64,000 nt of DNA from positions 20,892 to 84,891 of the forward strand of contig JAGLTS010000038.1 in NCBI GenBank assembly GCA_023135165.1. The letters are read 5' to 3'. Positions 31,603 to 40,156 of this stretch are shown one piece after another. The number at the start of each line of letters is the position of its first letter. Within the stretch, counting starts at the first letter, position 1. The notes under the pieces were generated by a model that did not search any database, was not told the DNA's origin, and worked only from the letters and a program-made list of their open reading frames with translations. The translations under genes were made by a program, and so were the position numbers. This DNA comes from Phycisphaerales bacterium (GTDB taxonomy: Bacteria; Planctomycetota; Phycisphaerae; Phycisphaerales; JAGLTS01).

Positions 31603-32541
31603 ATGTCGGATGATTCAGTGAGACAACCCGATGATTGCCTGCCACCTGATCGCGGGCATTTGGAGACGGAGCACTGCAATCCTCGCTCAGCCGATCTGGA
31701 TGCGCTCTCCGTTCGGGCTTGCGTCGGACTCATCAACGATGAGGACCAGACGGTCGCCCTCGCGGTGCGCCAGGCAGTAGCGGAGATCGCAGCTTTCGTC
31801 GAGACGGCAGCAGCGAACATGCGCTGCGACGGGCGACTTGTCTACCTCGGCGCGGGCACATCGGGCAGGCTCGGCGTGCTCGATGCGTCGGAGTGTCCAC
31901 CGACCTTTCAGACGGACTCCGGTCAGGTGATCGGCATGATCGCAGGCGGTGACGCGGCGCTGCGTCGATCATCCGAGTCGATGGAGGATGATCCCAACGG
32001 CGCAAAGCCAAACTTCGAGGCGATCGACGTGCGAGCGGGTGACACGGTCTTGGGCATCGCCGCGGGCAGCACGACGCCCTACGTGCTGGGCGGGCTGCGA
32101 CTCGCCAAGGCGCGCGGCGCATCGACGGGCCTCTTGTGTTGCAGCCGAGTTGATCGGCCGAGTTGGGTCGATCACCTCATCATCGTGAACACCGGCGCTG
32201 AAGTTGTCACAGGCTCAACACGCATGAAGGCGGGGACGGCCACGAAGATGGTGCTCAACACGATCTCGACCACGATCATGGTGCAACTCGGCAAGGTTCA
32301 CGGCAATCTCATGGTGGACCTGCGCGCCACCAACGACAAGCTGCGCGATCGGGCCGCCCGGATCGTCGGCGAACTGACAGGACTGGATCGAGATGCATCG
32401 CTTGACCTGCTCGATCGCGCCGGGGGCGAAGTGAAGAGCGCGGTCGTGATGCACAGGTTGGATGTCACGCACGAAGAGGCGGCGCGCCGGCTTGCAGATG
32501 CGCACGGCCTGCTGCGCGCGGCGCTCGGCGAGGAATCGTGA
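31603..32541 (+). CDS. murQ: N-acetylmuramic acid 6-phosphate etherase
   Basis: 312 residues; it cleaves the lactyl ether of MurNAc-6-phosphate to GlcNAc-6-phosphate in cell-wall recycling. The SIS domain carries LVYLGAGTSGRLGVLDASECPPTF, DTVLGIAAGSTTPYV and the diagnostic TGSTRMKAGTATKMVLNTI. The catalytic Glu lies in ASECPPTF. ATG 31597 (two codons upstream) is an equal start choice; GGGATGG precedes 31603. It is a solitary gene, but the symporter-glycosidase-ROK operon 3.6 kb away could serve the same recycling route. Its presence fits a peptidoglycan-containing planctomycete. Confidence 0.95.
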   Translation: MSDDSVRQPDDCLPPDRGHLETEHCNPRSADLDALSVRACVGLINDEDQTVALAVRQAVAEIAAFVETAAANMRCDGRLVYLGAGTSGRLGVLDASECPPTFQTDSGQVIGMIAGGDAALRRSSESMEDDPNGAKPNFEAIDVRAGDTVLGIAAGSTTPYVLGGLRLAKARGASTGLLCCSRVDRPSWVDHLIIVNTGAEVVTGSTRMKAGTATKMVLNTISTTIMVQLGKVHGNLMVDLRATNDKLRDRAARIVGELTGLDRDASLDLLDRAGGEVKSAVVMHRLDVTHEEAARRLADAHGLLRAALGEES

Positions 32542-32678
32542 TCGCGATGTGGGCGTTACGTGCGTCGATATCCAGTGGGAAGCACTGGGAATCGACTTGC
32601 CCGTTGACATGCCGTGCTCGTCTGACGGGGCGGTGTGTAATCCCATGCGCGGAAGGTAGAAATCACTGCGCCATTGTG

Positions 32679-33761
32679 TCACACATTGAACAGGAAGTGG
32701 CATAGGTCGCCGTCCTGAAGAACGTAGTGCTTGCCCTCAACGCGCATCTTGCGTGCTTCGCGGATCGCTTTCTCCGAGCCGAACTCGAAGAGGTCCGCGA
32801 TGTTGTAGACTTCGACGCGGATGAAACCCCGCTCGAAATCGGTGTGGATCACGCCCGCCGCCTGTGGCGCGGTTGAGCCGATCCGCACGGGCCAGGCGCG
32901 GTTCTGCTTCTTCCCCGCCGTGTAGAAGTACTGATATCCAAGCAGTTTGAAGATCGCGTGAGCAACGACGGATGTGGCGGGCTCGGCCAAGCCCATCGCT
33001 TCGAGCAACTCGTCGTGTTCTTCCCCTTCGAGTTGGGCAAGCTCCGATTCGACCTTGATGCTCAGTGGAACGATGCTCATCCCGCCCGCCCGCTCAGCCC
33101 ATGCCCGCAGCTCCTCGGTACGCTCACCGCCGTTGGGCATGTTGTCTTCCGCGATGTTCGCCACGATGAGCATCGGCTTGAGGCTGAGCATGCCGAGCTG
33201 GATCAGTTCCGCCAGCTCGCGTTCATCCCAGTCACCCGCGCGAAGCGGTTTCTCGTCAGCAAGGATCGGCTGCGCCTTCTCACACAGCGCGAGACGGAAG
33301 ACGGCTCGTTCATCGTGGGCGCGCGCGGCGCGCGTAGCTCGATCGACGACGCCCTCGAGCACAGCCATGTCCGTGAGGATCAGCTCGACCTGAACCGTCT
33401 CGACATCGCGCACGGGGTTGATCGAGCCGGCTGGATGCATCACCGCCTCATCATCGAAGCAGCGTGCAACGCACACGATGGCGTCCACCATTTGCACATC
33501 CGCGAGAAAGCTGCGTCCCATCCCTTCGCCGCCCTCCGCCAGCGCGGGCAGATCAACGAGCTTAAAGTGTGCGTGGACGGTCTTCTCCGACGTGATGAAC
33601 TCGCTGATACGATCCAGTCGAGGGTCGGGGATGATGACCTCGCCGACGTGCGGCTTGGTGGTCGTGAATGGATACTCCGCGACCTCGGCCTCGGCGCTCG
33701 TGAGGGCGTTGAAGAGACTTGTTTTCCCGACGTTGGACAGGCCGACGATGCCCGCTTCCAT
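32679..33761 (-). CDS. ychF: Redox-regulated ATPase / OBG-type GTPase YchF
   Basis: 360 residues, full length. The G1 motif GLSNVGKTS is at residues 7-15, and the switch region has FTTTKPHVGEV. G3 is DLPALAEGGEGMG, somewhat diverged from the usual D.AGL..GAS.G.GLG. The G4 position is NIAEDN, the NxxE form that gives YchF its ATP preference. The C-terminal TGS-like end has AGVIHTDFERGFIRVEVY and the closing GKHYVLQDGDLCHFLFNV. It binds ribosomes and affects stress responses. AAGGGAGTG is a strong ribosome site. Confidence 0.96.
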   Translation of the reverse strand: MEAGIVGLSNVGKTSLFNALTSAEAEVAEYPFTTTKPHVGEVIIPDPRLDRISEFITSEKTVHAHFKLVDLPALAEGGEGMGRSFLADVQMVDAIVCVARCFDDEAVMHPAGSINPVRDVETVQVELILTDMAVLEGVVDRATRAARAHDERAVFRLALCEKAQPILADEKPLRAGDWDERELAELIQLGMLSLKPMLIVANIAEDNMPNGGERTEELRAWAERAGGMSIVPLSIKVESELAQLEGEEHDELLEAMGLAEPATSVVAHAIFKLLGYQYFYTAGKKQNRAWPVRIGSTAPQAAGVIHTDFERGFIRVEVYNIADLFEFGSEKAIREARKMRVEGKHYVLQDGDLCHFLFNV

Positions 33762-33821
33762 GATCTGTCACTCCCTTCACGTACGTCTGCACCCGGCGCG
33801 ATCATATCGCGTGGTTGCCGG

Positions 33822-34514
33822 TCATGTCGCGCGAAGCGGCGCATCATCGAACGGGAGCCATGCAACCGGGCGGGTCACTGCCTGTGTGAGGCGTTCCAGG
33901 TAGGCGTGCTTTGGAATCTCGATGCAGCCGAACTGGTCCAGATGGGCGTTTCGGAACTGCACATCCAGCAGCGTGAAGCCGCGGGCTTTGATGTGCGCGA
34001 CCAGGTGGACGAGGCAGATCTTCGACGCATCCGTGCCGCCGAGATCGGAGCGGTGGAACATCGACTCGCCGAAGAACGCAGCCCCGATGTGGACGCCGTA
34101 TAGCCCACCGACGAGGATCGGCCCGGCATCGGCAGCGCGATACGCCTCGATGCTGTGTGCGAACCCAAGCCGATGCAGCTCGGTGTACAGGGCGACAAGC
34201 TCCTCGCTGATCCACGTTTGCTGCTCACCGCCCGGCCGAGGCTCGGCACAGGCGTGGATGACCTGCTCGAATGCCGTGTCCGTGCGGATGACGAATCGTC
34301 CCTGCTGAACGACCTTGCGGAGCGATCGGCGAATGCGGAAGCCGTCCAACGGCAGAATCGCGCGGGGGTCGGGACTGAAGAAAGCAGTCTCGCCCGCCTC
34401 GGGATCAGCCATCGGGAACACGCCCAGCCGGTATGCGTGCAGCAGCAGCTGAGGCGTGAGCTGAAGCTCTCGCGGCTGATCATCGGGAGGCGGCTTCGGC
34501 GAGTCTGGCGGCAT
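33822..34514 (-). CDS. aat: Leucyl/phenylalanyl-tRNA--protein transferase
   Basis: About 230 residues with the GNAT-like Aat core. YRLGVFPMAD is followed by FFSPDPRAILPLDGF, then WISEELVALYTELHRLGFAHSIEAYR, GLYGVHIGAAFFGESMF and LVHLVAHIKARGFTLLDVQF. It adds Leu or Phe to N-terminal Lys/Arg for N-degron degradation. I choose ATG 34514 over the longer frame to 34616: the 34 extra residues are low-complexity, and TACGCT lies 7 nt upstream of 34514. No clpS or clpA gene is nearby. Confidence 0.94.
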   Translation of the reverse strand: MPPDSPKPPPDDQPRELQLTPQLLLHAYRLGVFPMADPEAGETAFFSPDPRAILPLDGFRIRRSLRKVVQQGRFVIRTDTAFEQVIHACAEPRPGGEQQTWISEELVALYTELHRLGFAHSIEAYRAADAGPILVGGLYGVHIGAAFFGESMFHRSDLGGTDASKICLVHLVAHIKARGFTLLDVQFRNAHLDQFGCIEIPKHAYLERLTQAVTRPVAWLPFDDAPLRAT

Positions 34515-34521
34515 TGGCGCC

Positions 34522-34527
34522 AGCGTA
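34522..34527 (-). promoter_or_regulatory. Candidate -10 hexamer TACGCT for aat (leaderless)
   Basis: TACGCT on the minus strand ends 7 nt before ATG 34514, with no ribosome site in between. Confidence 0.45.
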
Positions 34528-34752
34528 CGCTGTCCTGGCGTGCGTTCCCAGGGCTGCGGGGTCTCAAGCACAGCGACGGGGGGCCGCGGTGTGCTTCGCA
34601 GCAACACGGAAGACACGTCGGGTTATCGCCCGGACCGGCAAGACGATCGCAGCCGATCACGCACACTCCCCTATCATTGATGAGCAATCGGGTGGTACGA
34701 TCGCAGCCGATACAAGGGCATCGGGCACCAGCCGATGCGGGCTGAAGGATGG

Positions 34753-35820
34753 ATGGCGATGGACCGGAAACGGATGTTCGACGATGACCGGAACGGCGGG
34801 TTGGCGAGTCGGCTGCGGCGCATCTTCGGCGGCGCGGATGATCCGATGCGATGGTCGCTGCCCCTCTTTCGCATCACGGGGATCCTCGTTCGCATCCATG
34901 TGATCTTCATCGTCTTCATCGTGGCACGGCTGATCGCATCCGTAGCGCAGTCATCGTCGATGGGGATCGGCTCAGCGGCGATGGGCGCCGGGGCGCTCTT
35001 TGTTGTGGTGCTGCTCCACGAACTGGGCCACTGTCACGCATGTCGAGCAACAGGCGGCGAGGCGGATGAAATCCTGATGTGGCCGTTGGGCGGGCTGGCG
35101 TGGTGTGCGCCGCCGAACCGGGCCATGGCGCACCTGATCACGGCGGTCGGCGGGCCTGCGGTGAACGTCGTCATCTGCCTGCTGCTCACGCCGATTCTCC
35201 TGGTGCTCACACACTCGTGGTCGCTCTCGATCGCCAACCCGCTCAGCCTCGGCGATTCGCTCTGGGCGCTGCACAAGACGGAACCCGCGTGGTGGGTGAT
35301 CTTGCTGTGGTGGCTCAACGCGGTGAGCCTGATCCTGCTGCTTTTCAACCTGCTACCGATGTTCCCGCTCGACGGCGGGCGGATTGTGCAGACAGCACTG
35401 TGGAAGCGCATCGGCTACGCACGTTCGATGCGGATCGCGGTGACGACCGGTTTCGCAGCGGCGATCGTCCTGGGCATCGCGGCGCTGGTCGTCAACAACA
35501 TCCTCGTCTTCGCCATCGCGCTCTTCGGAGGCGTCGTCTGCTGGCTTGAAAAACGCAGGCTCCAGTTCGCCGATCAAGAGATGGGCTTCGCCGGCTACGA
35601 CTTCTCACAAGGCTACACGAGCCTCAACGCTGAGCATGAGCAGGACGACACGGAGCGGTGTCCATCCACACGTGAACAGAGACGCGCCGGGCGCGAACAG
35701 CAGGAAGCTGAGGCCATTGACCAGATTCTGGCCAAGGTCTCGACGGGCGGGCTGGACAGCCTCACCACATCGGAGCGTCGGCTGCTGAAACGAGCGACGA
35801 AACGCCGACAAGATGGATAA
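34753..35820 (+). CDS. Site-2 protease family (M50) intramembrane metalloprotease
   Basis: 355 residues. Several membrane helices surround HELGH (His89), with the third ligand in NLLPMFPLDGGRI. The protein is of the SREBP-type/SpoIVFB-like compact class without PDZ or CBS domains. The cytosolic C-terminus ends in a motif (IDQILAKVSTGGLDSLT, then SERRLLKRA) that is nearly repeated at the end of the rhomboid protease encoded next. The start at 34753 follows GAAGGATGG; ATG 34735 is an alternative. It probably cleaves membrane-spanning substrates; none is evident nearby. Confidence 0.9.
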   Translation: MAMDRKRMFDDDRNGGLASRLRRIFGGADDPMRWSLPLFRITGILVRIHVIFIVFIVARLIASVAQSSSMGIGSAAMGAGALFVVVLLHELGHCHACRATGGEADEILMWPLGGLAWCAPPNRAMAHLITAVGGPAVNVVICLLLTPILLVLTHSWSLSIANPLSLGDSLWALHKTEPAWWVILLWWLNAVSLILLLFNLLPMFPLDGGRIVQTALWKRIGYARSMRIAVTTGFAAAIVLGIAALVVNNILVFAIALFGGVVCWLEKRRLQFADQEMGFAGYDFSQGYTSLNAEHEQDDTERCPSTREQRRAGREQQEAEAIDQILAKVSTGGLDSLTTSERRLLKRATKRRQDG

Positions 35821-35900
35821 GATCCCACGGGTGTCGTCCGATGCATGGGCGACAGGCGAAAACCGCAGGGACTGAACCCCACGAATCGTCAGGTGACCGC

Positions 35901-37022
35901 ATGGGCGTCTCCGATCGAGACTACATCAGAAACCCGCCTCCCGGACGCGGCTACGGCGCGCCGATGCCCCGTATGGGCTGGCGAGCCATGTCCGGATGGT
36001 CCGTCAACACATGGATCATCGTCATCTGCGCCCTCGTCTTCGTCGTCGATTCCCTGATCCCGTCCCAAACTTACTTCCCCGTCGGCGGGCCGAGACTCGC
36101 AGCAGGCGTCACCGAGATTCCGGACACCGCGAAGATCATCAAGGAAGCTGAGGTTGCTCGCTTCGTTGAGCAGAATCCCCAGACGAATCAGACAGTCATC
36201 CGCGAGGCGCTTGCCTGGCCGATCAAGGATGTGCAAACGGGCCAGACCGTCGCTTTGCAGGAGGTGAGACCCTACCAGGCCGGGCTGCTCAACATCGTGT
36301 TCCACTTCTCGACCGCAGCGGGGTTCCTTCGCCTGGAGGTCTGGCGGCTCGTCACGTTCCAGTTCCTGCACGCGGGCATCGGCCACATCTTCCTCAACAT
36401 GCTCGGGCTTTACTTCTTCGGTCCAATGGTCGAGCAGCACCTTGGCTCCAGGCGATACCTCGCCTACTACCTCATCTGCGGCATCGCAGGCGCGATCCTC
36501 TACCTGATACTCAACTTCCTCGGATCCATCGTCGGGCTCGCGCTGCCCTTTGTGCCTGTGCTCATCAACGACCCATGGACCCCGCTCGTCGGCGCCTCCG
36601 CAGGGGTGTACGGCGTGCTCATGGCAGGTGCATTCATTGCGCCGAACACGGTCGTGCAACTGATCTTCCCGCCGATCCCGCTGCGCCTCAAGACGCTCGC
36701 GTACATCTTGCTCGGCATCGCGCTCTTCACGTTGTTCACGCAAGGCGACAACGCGGGCGGACAGGCAGCCCACATCGGCGGCGCGGTCGCAGGCTACTTC
36801 TTCATTCGCAGGCCCGCACTGCTGCACGACTTCCTCGACTTCCGAGGCGGCCCCAAGAAGCAGCGCCGCTCCAGGCCGTCCGACGCCAAGAAAAAGAAGA
36901 AGGTGGATGACGACGCGATCGACCGCATACTCAGCAAGGTCGCTACACAGGGCTTGCAGTCATTGACCGAATCCGAGAAGCGATTGCTCCAGCGCGCCTC
37001 AGAAGAAAAGCGATCTTCGTAG
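35901..37022 (+). CDS. Rhomboid family intramembrane serine protease
   Basis: 373 residues. A long N-terminal linker and loop (EIPDTAKIIKEAEVARFVEQ) precede six helices. WRLVTFQFLHAGIGHIFLNMLGLYFFG is the rhomboid L1/TM2 region. The catalytic Ser233 is in GASAGVYG and His291 in QAAHIGGAVAGY. A poly-lysine stretch leads to the C-terminal motif IDRILSKVATQGLQSLT followed by SEKRLLQRA, shared with the M50 protease just upstream. Such tails occur in other bacterial rhomboids. AGGTGA precedes ATG 35901. The gene is 80 bp downstream of the M50 gene and probably co-transcribed. Confidence 0.92.
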   Translation: MGVSDRDYIRNPPPGRGYGAPMPRMGWRAMSGWSVNTWIIVICALVFVVDSLIPSQTYFPVGGPRLAAGVTEIPDTAKIIKEAEVARFVEQNPQTNQTVIREALAWPIKDVQTGQTVALQEVRPYQAGLLNIVFHFSTAAGFLRLEVWRLVTFQFLHAGIGHIFLNMLGLYFFGPMVEQHLGSRRYLAYYLICGIAGAILYLILNFLGSIVGLALPFVPVLINDPWTPLVGASAGVYGVLMAGAFIAPNTVVQLIFPPIPLRLKTLAYILLGIALFTLFTQGDNAGGQAAHIGGAVAGYFFIRRPALLHDFLDFRGGPKKQRRSRPSDAKKKKKVDDDAIDRILSKVATQGLQSLTESEKRLLQRASEEKRSS

Positions 37023-37108
37023 CCCCACGTCCCCCCACAGCGTTCGGCCACCCTGTTGACATCCGTGATGCGCATCACTTGGCTGTCGCGCGAACGCTGC
37101 ATTCCCCG

Positions 37109-38149
37109 TCAAGCATCCGCATCCACGGGGACATCGGCCTCGCTGGGGAGCGCTCCGGGAGCCGCTTCGTCATCAGTCGGCGTCGGCTCAGCGTCGATCC
37201 AGCCTCGCCTGACCATGATGTTCAGCGCGTCACGTGCCGGCGCGGTCTTGGGGTATTTCCGAATGAGGCGTCCAAGGACATATCGGCCTGACACGACGTC
37301 GTCCTGCTTGAGGTACCACCGTGCGGTTTCAAGCAACTTCCGTGCGGCGCTGCTGTCGACCCAGCCGAGCAGCGAGTCGTCGATGCCGCTCTCCTGAGCA
37401 GCCTGCGGATAGGCGGTCTGGAAGTCGAGGATGCCGAGCCGGGCGTTCTCGAGTCCCGAGCTGTCGTAGGCGGGTCCTTTGAACATGGCGATGTGGGCAA
37501 GGATCTTGCGTCGCATCGCCTTCTGTTGCCACGCCGAATCGGGATAGTTGCGGAGGAACAACTCATACGCTTCCACCGCAAGCGACATCATTCGCTTCCG
37601 GTAGAAATAGTCGGCAAGGATGATGCCCGCTCGCTCGGCGAGGCGTGATCCGGGCAGCCTCTCCTGGATTCGCACGAGCAACTCGACTCCCTCATCCTCG
37701 GCTGAGAAGAGACGAAGGCCGAGCCAGCGGCGGTTCATCCCGTCGACGAACTTCACCGCGATGTCCAATTCACGCTGCTGCGCCGTGACGAAATGCTCCG
37801 AGGCGGAAAACTCACGACAGAGGAACTCGTAGTCGTACAGCGCCTGGTAGTAGTGCATGCGTGCGACCTTGGCGTCACCACGCAAGAGCACTGCCTCGGC
37901 AAGGAGCGGCTGATCGGTCTCCTTGTACTCGTCGATGAACTTCGTCGCGCGATGCTCCGCGGCAGCGCCCTTGCCTTCCGCGAGGAGTCGTCGGATGTCA
38001 GCGATCTGCGCCGCCGGCGTGCCGGGCTCGGGTGCGGCGATGCGGATGACCTCGCCCGACTCGTCGATGCGGAAGTCATCGGCAAACCCGGGCGCGCCCG
38101 CAAGCAGACCCACAGCGGCGACCACAATGATCCGGAGACAGCCTCTCAT
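37109..38149 (-). CDS. Exported TPR protein, BamD/YfiO-like
   Basis: 346 residues. The signal peptide IIVVAAVGLLAGAPGFADD suggests cleavage after FAD or GFA. The rest is a chain of helical tetratricopeptide-like repeats, including FIDEYKETDQPLLAEAVLLRG, SLAVEAYELFLRNYPDSAW and SGRYVLGRLIRKYPKTAPA. Their spacing resembles the outer-membrane assembly lipoprotein BamD or the tol-pal component YbgF. There is no lipobox Cys, so if it is BamD-like it is not lipid-anchored. ATG 38149 is preceded by TACTGT at 6 nt. Confidence 0.78.
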   Translation of the reverse strand: MRGCLRIIVVAAVGLLAGAPGFADDFRIDESGEVIRIAAPEPGTPAAQIADIRRLLAEGKGAAAEHRATKFIDEYKETDQPLLAEAVLLRGDAKVARMHYYQALYDYEFLCREFSASEHFVTAQQRELDIAVKFVDGMNRRWLGLRLFSAEDEGVELLVRIQERLPGSRLAERAGIILADYFYRKRMMSLAVEAYELFLRNYPDSAWQQKAMRRKILAHIAMFKGPAYDSSGLENARLGILDFQTAYPQAAQESGIDDSLLGWVDSSAARKLLETARWYLKQDDVVSGRYVLGRLIRKYPKTAPARDALNIMVRRGWIDAEPTPTDDEAAPGALPSEADVPVDADA

Positions 38150-38155
38150 CGCAGT

Positions 38156-38161
38156 ACAGTA
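38156..38161 (-). promoter_or_regulatory. Candidate -10 hexamer TACTGT for the TPR gene (leaderless)
   Basis: TACTGT on the minus strand is separated from ATG 38149 by ACTGCG (6 nt). No ribosome site is seen. A small inverted repeat, ACCGATC/GATCGGT at 38240-38260, lies in the same divergent spacer. Confidence 0.45.
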
Positions 38162-38311
38162 CGTCTGGGCGGGTAAAGTCTCAAATGCAGGCATGGAACC
38201 GCACCGACCCGCGTTCCTGGGCGGGTGTTGCGGGGAGCGACCGATCACGCGATGATCGGTTTCGGCGGATGGTGAGTTTGCCGCAACGATGATCCGGGAA
38301 CGGAGGCAACT

Positions 38312-39421
38312 GTGAATACCGACCTGCTGTGCCGACTGTGTGAGATGCCGGGGATCTCCGGCCGAGAGGAGCGAGTCCGTGACCTGATCCACGAGGAGAT
38401 CGAGGCGACGGGCGACCTGTTCGACGATGTGTTCGTCGATCGCATGGGGTCACTCCACTGCGTGCGTTATCCGCGCAAGCGGTCCGCAGCCAAGTCGAAG
38501 GGCAAGGCGAAACTGACGGGCGGCAAGCCGGTCGCCGGCGCGACGCGCGTGATGCTCGCCTGCCACATGGATGAGATCGGCTTCTACGTGTCGCACATCG
38601 ACGACAACGGGTTCATTCGCGTGAACGCCGCGGGCGGGTTCGACACGCGCAACCTCTTCTCGCGTCGCATTCGCGTATGCACGAAAAAGCACGGCGACCT
38701 GCCGGGCGTGATGAATCCGGGCGGGCGGCCGATCCACATCGCATCACCGGAGGACCGCAAGAAGGTGCCGGAGGTCAAGGAGTTCCTGATTGACATCGGC
38801 ATGGGCGGCAAGGAGGTTCGGAAGCGCGTGCGTGTCGGCGACATGGTTGTGATGGATGAGCCGTTCGTTGAGGTCGGCGACAAGGTCGTGAGCAAGGCGC
38901 TCGACAACCGTATCGCGTGTTGGGTTGGAATCGAATCCATCCGGCAACTGAACAAGTCTGGCAAGCCACACCGTTGCGAGATCCACGTCGTCTTCACGGT
39001 GCAGGAAGAGGTCGGGCTGCGAGGTGCGATGACATCCGCGAATCGTATTTGCCCGGACATCGTGCTGGGGGTTGACACGACGTTGTCCTGCGACACGCCG
39101 GGCGTTCCGAAGGAAGAAACGGTGACAGTGCAGGGTGAAGGCGTGGCGCTGGGCGTGATGGATTCGTCGATGATCGCGGATCATCGGCTCGTTGATGAGT
39201 TGGAGGCGACGGCGCAGAAGAGCAACATCCCATGTCAGCGGTCGATTCTCTCGCGCGGCGGTCAGGACGGCGGGGCGGCGCAGCGCGCGCAGCACGGCGC
39301 GCGGGCTGGAGCACTGGCGGTCGGCGTCCGATACATCCACACCGTCACGGAGATGTCAGCGAAAAAGGACATCGAGGCGATGCGCGACCTGCTCGCAGCA
39401 TGGCTCCCAACGGTGAAGTGA
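38312..39421 (+). CDS. M42 family metallopeptidase (glutamyl aminopeptidase / endoglucanase M type)
   Basis: 369 residues. The two-metal site is complete: CHMDEIGF (His85, Asp87), KALDNRIACW (bridging Asp), VQEEVGLRGA (Glu232/Glu233), LGVDTTL and YIHTVTEM. It begins LLCRLCEMPGISGREERVRDL, as usual for the family, and has an insert rich in Lys (about 55-72). Cytosolic tetrahedral aminopeptidase of peptide turnover. The GTG start at 38312 is supported by GGAGG 6-7 nt upstream. Confidence 0.93.
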   Translation: MNTDLLCRLCEMPGISGREERVRDLIHEEIEATGDLFDDVFVDRMGSLHCVRYPRKRSAAKSKGKAKLTGGKPVAGATRVMLACHMDEIGFYVSHIDDNGFIRVNAAGGFDTRNLFSRRIRVCTKKHGDLPGVMNPGGRPIHIASPEDRKKVPEVKEFLIDIGMGGKEVRKRVRVGDMVVMDEPFVEVGDKVVSKALDNRIACWVGIESIRQLNKSGKPHRCEIHVVFTVQEEVGLRGAMTSANRICPDIVLGVDTTLSCDTPGVPKEETVTVQGEGVALGVMDSSMIADHRLVDELEATAQKSNIPCQRSILSRGGQDGGAAQRAQHGARAGALAVGVRYIHTVTEMSAKKDIEAMRDLLAAWLPTVK

Positions 39422-39481
39422 CGGCAGCGCCCCCTGTGAAGCCGTAACCGCATGTCGCCGCGCGCGAGCCATCTCACAGCG

Positions 39482-40156
39482 TCACGGTGCCACGTCGGCG
39501 GCTTGGAACCACAGCGTCAGCGTGATCGGTGCGCGGGGATCAGGCTCATCATCGGTCGGCGCGCGGGACGGGTCGAACGCAGCGGCTGGCGCCTCAGCGG
39601 TGACCTCGATCGTCAGCAGGTCGCCGAGCAGTTCAACATTCGTGCGCGTCGCGACGCCGTTCTCCTCAATGAGATATGTGCCGTGCGCAAGGATGGTCAA
39701 GTCGCGCGGCAGGCCGAGGATGTCCAGGTCGAGCGTGATCTCGCCCTGGAGCCTGCCTGTGTCGCGGTCGAGTGTGATGCGCTCGATCCGGTTGATCTTG
39801 ATCTCGACGGTCGATCGGCCGGCGCGATTGGTCCAGGAAGACCCGATCATGCGAATCGCGAGGGCGGGGTCGCTCAACTCGATGTGCGGCAGAGCGACCA
39901 GACCGCGTGCTCTGCTCCGCGACGGCTGATTCAGGTCGATCTTGATCGAGCCCCATTCGCCCCGGCCGACGAAGAACGTGGGCGCGGGGCAGTCCGGACT
40001 GTCGAGCTTGAGCATCGCAAGCGGATAGGTCAGCTTCTCGGGATTCAGGTCGAACGTGATTCGTGCAGGCGGGCGAGACGCGGAGAGGCCGGCGGCGAGC
40101 ACAGCGGCCGAGATACTGACGAGGAGCGTGATCCCGAGACGGCGAGCATGCGTCAC
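39482..40156 (-). CDS. Hypothetical exported protein
   Basis: 224 residues with a signal peptide (ITLLVSISAAVLAAGLSAS). The mature part is beta-rich, in the style of an immunoglobulin or lipocalin-like sandwich (VEIKINRIERITLDRDTG, QGEITLDLDILGLPRDLTIL, LIEENGVATRTNVELL). It resembles a YceI-like or immunity-type barrel only loosely; no family is claimed. Its ATG overlaps the stop codon of the upstream gene (ATGA), so the two exported proteins are probably made together. Confidence 0.7.
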   Translation of the reverse strand: MTHARRLGITLLVSISAAVLAAGLSASRPPARITFDLNPEKLTYPLAMLKLDSPDCPAPTFFVGRGEWGSIKIDLNQPSRSRARGLVALPHIELSDPALAIRMIGSSWTNRAGRSTVEIKINRIERITLDRDTGRLQGEITLDLDILGLPRDLTILAHGTYLIEENGVATRTNVELLGDLLTIEVTAEAPAAAFDPSRAPTDDEPDPRAPITLTLWFQAADVAP

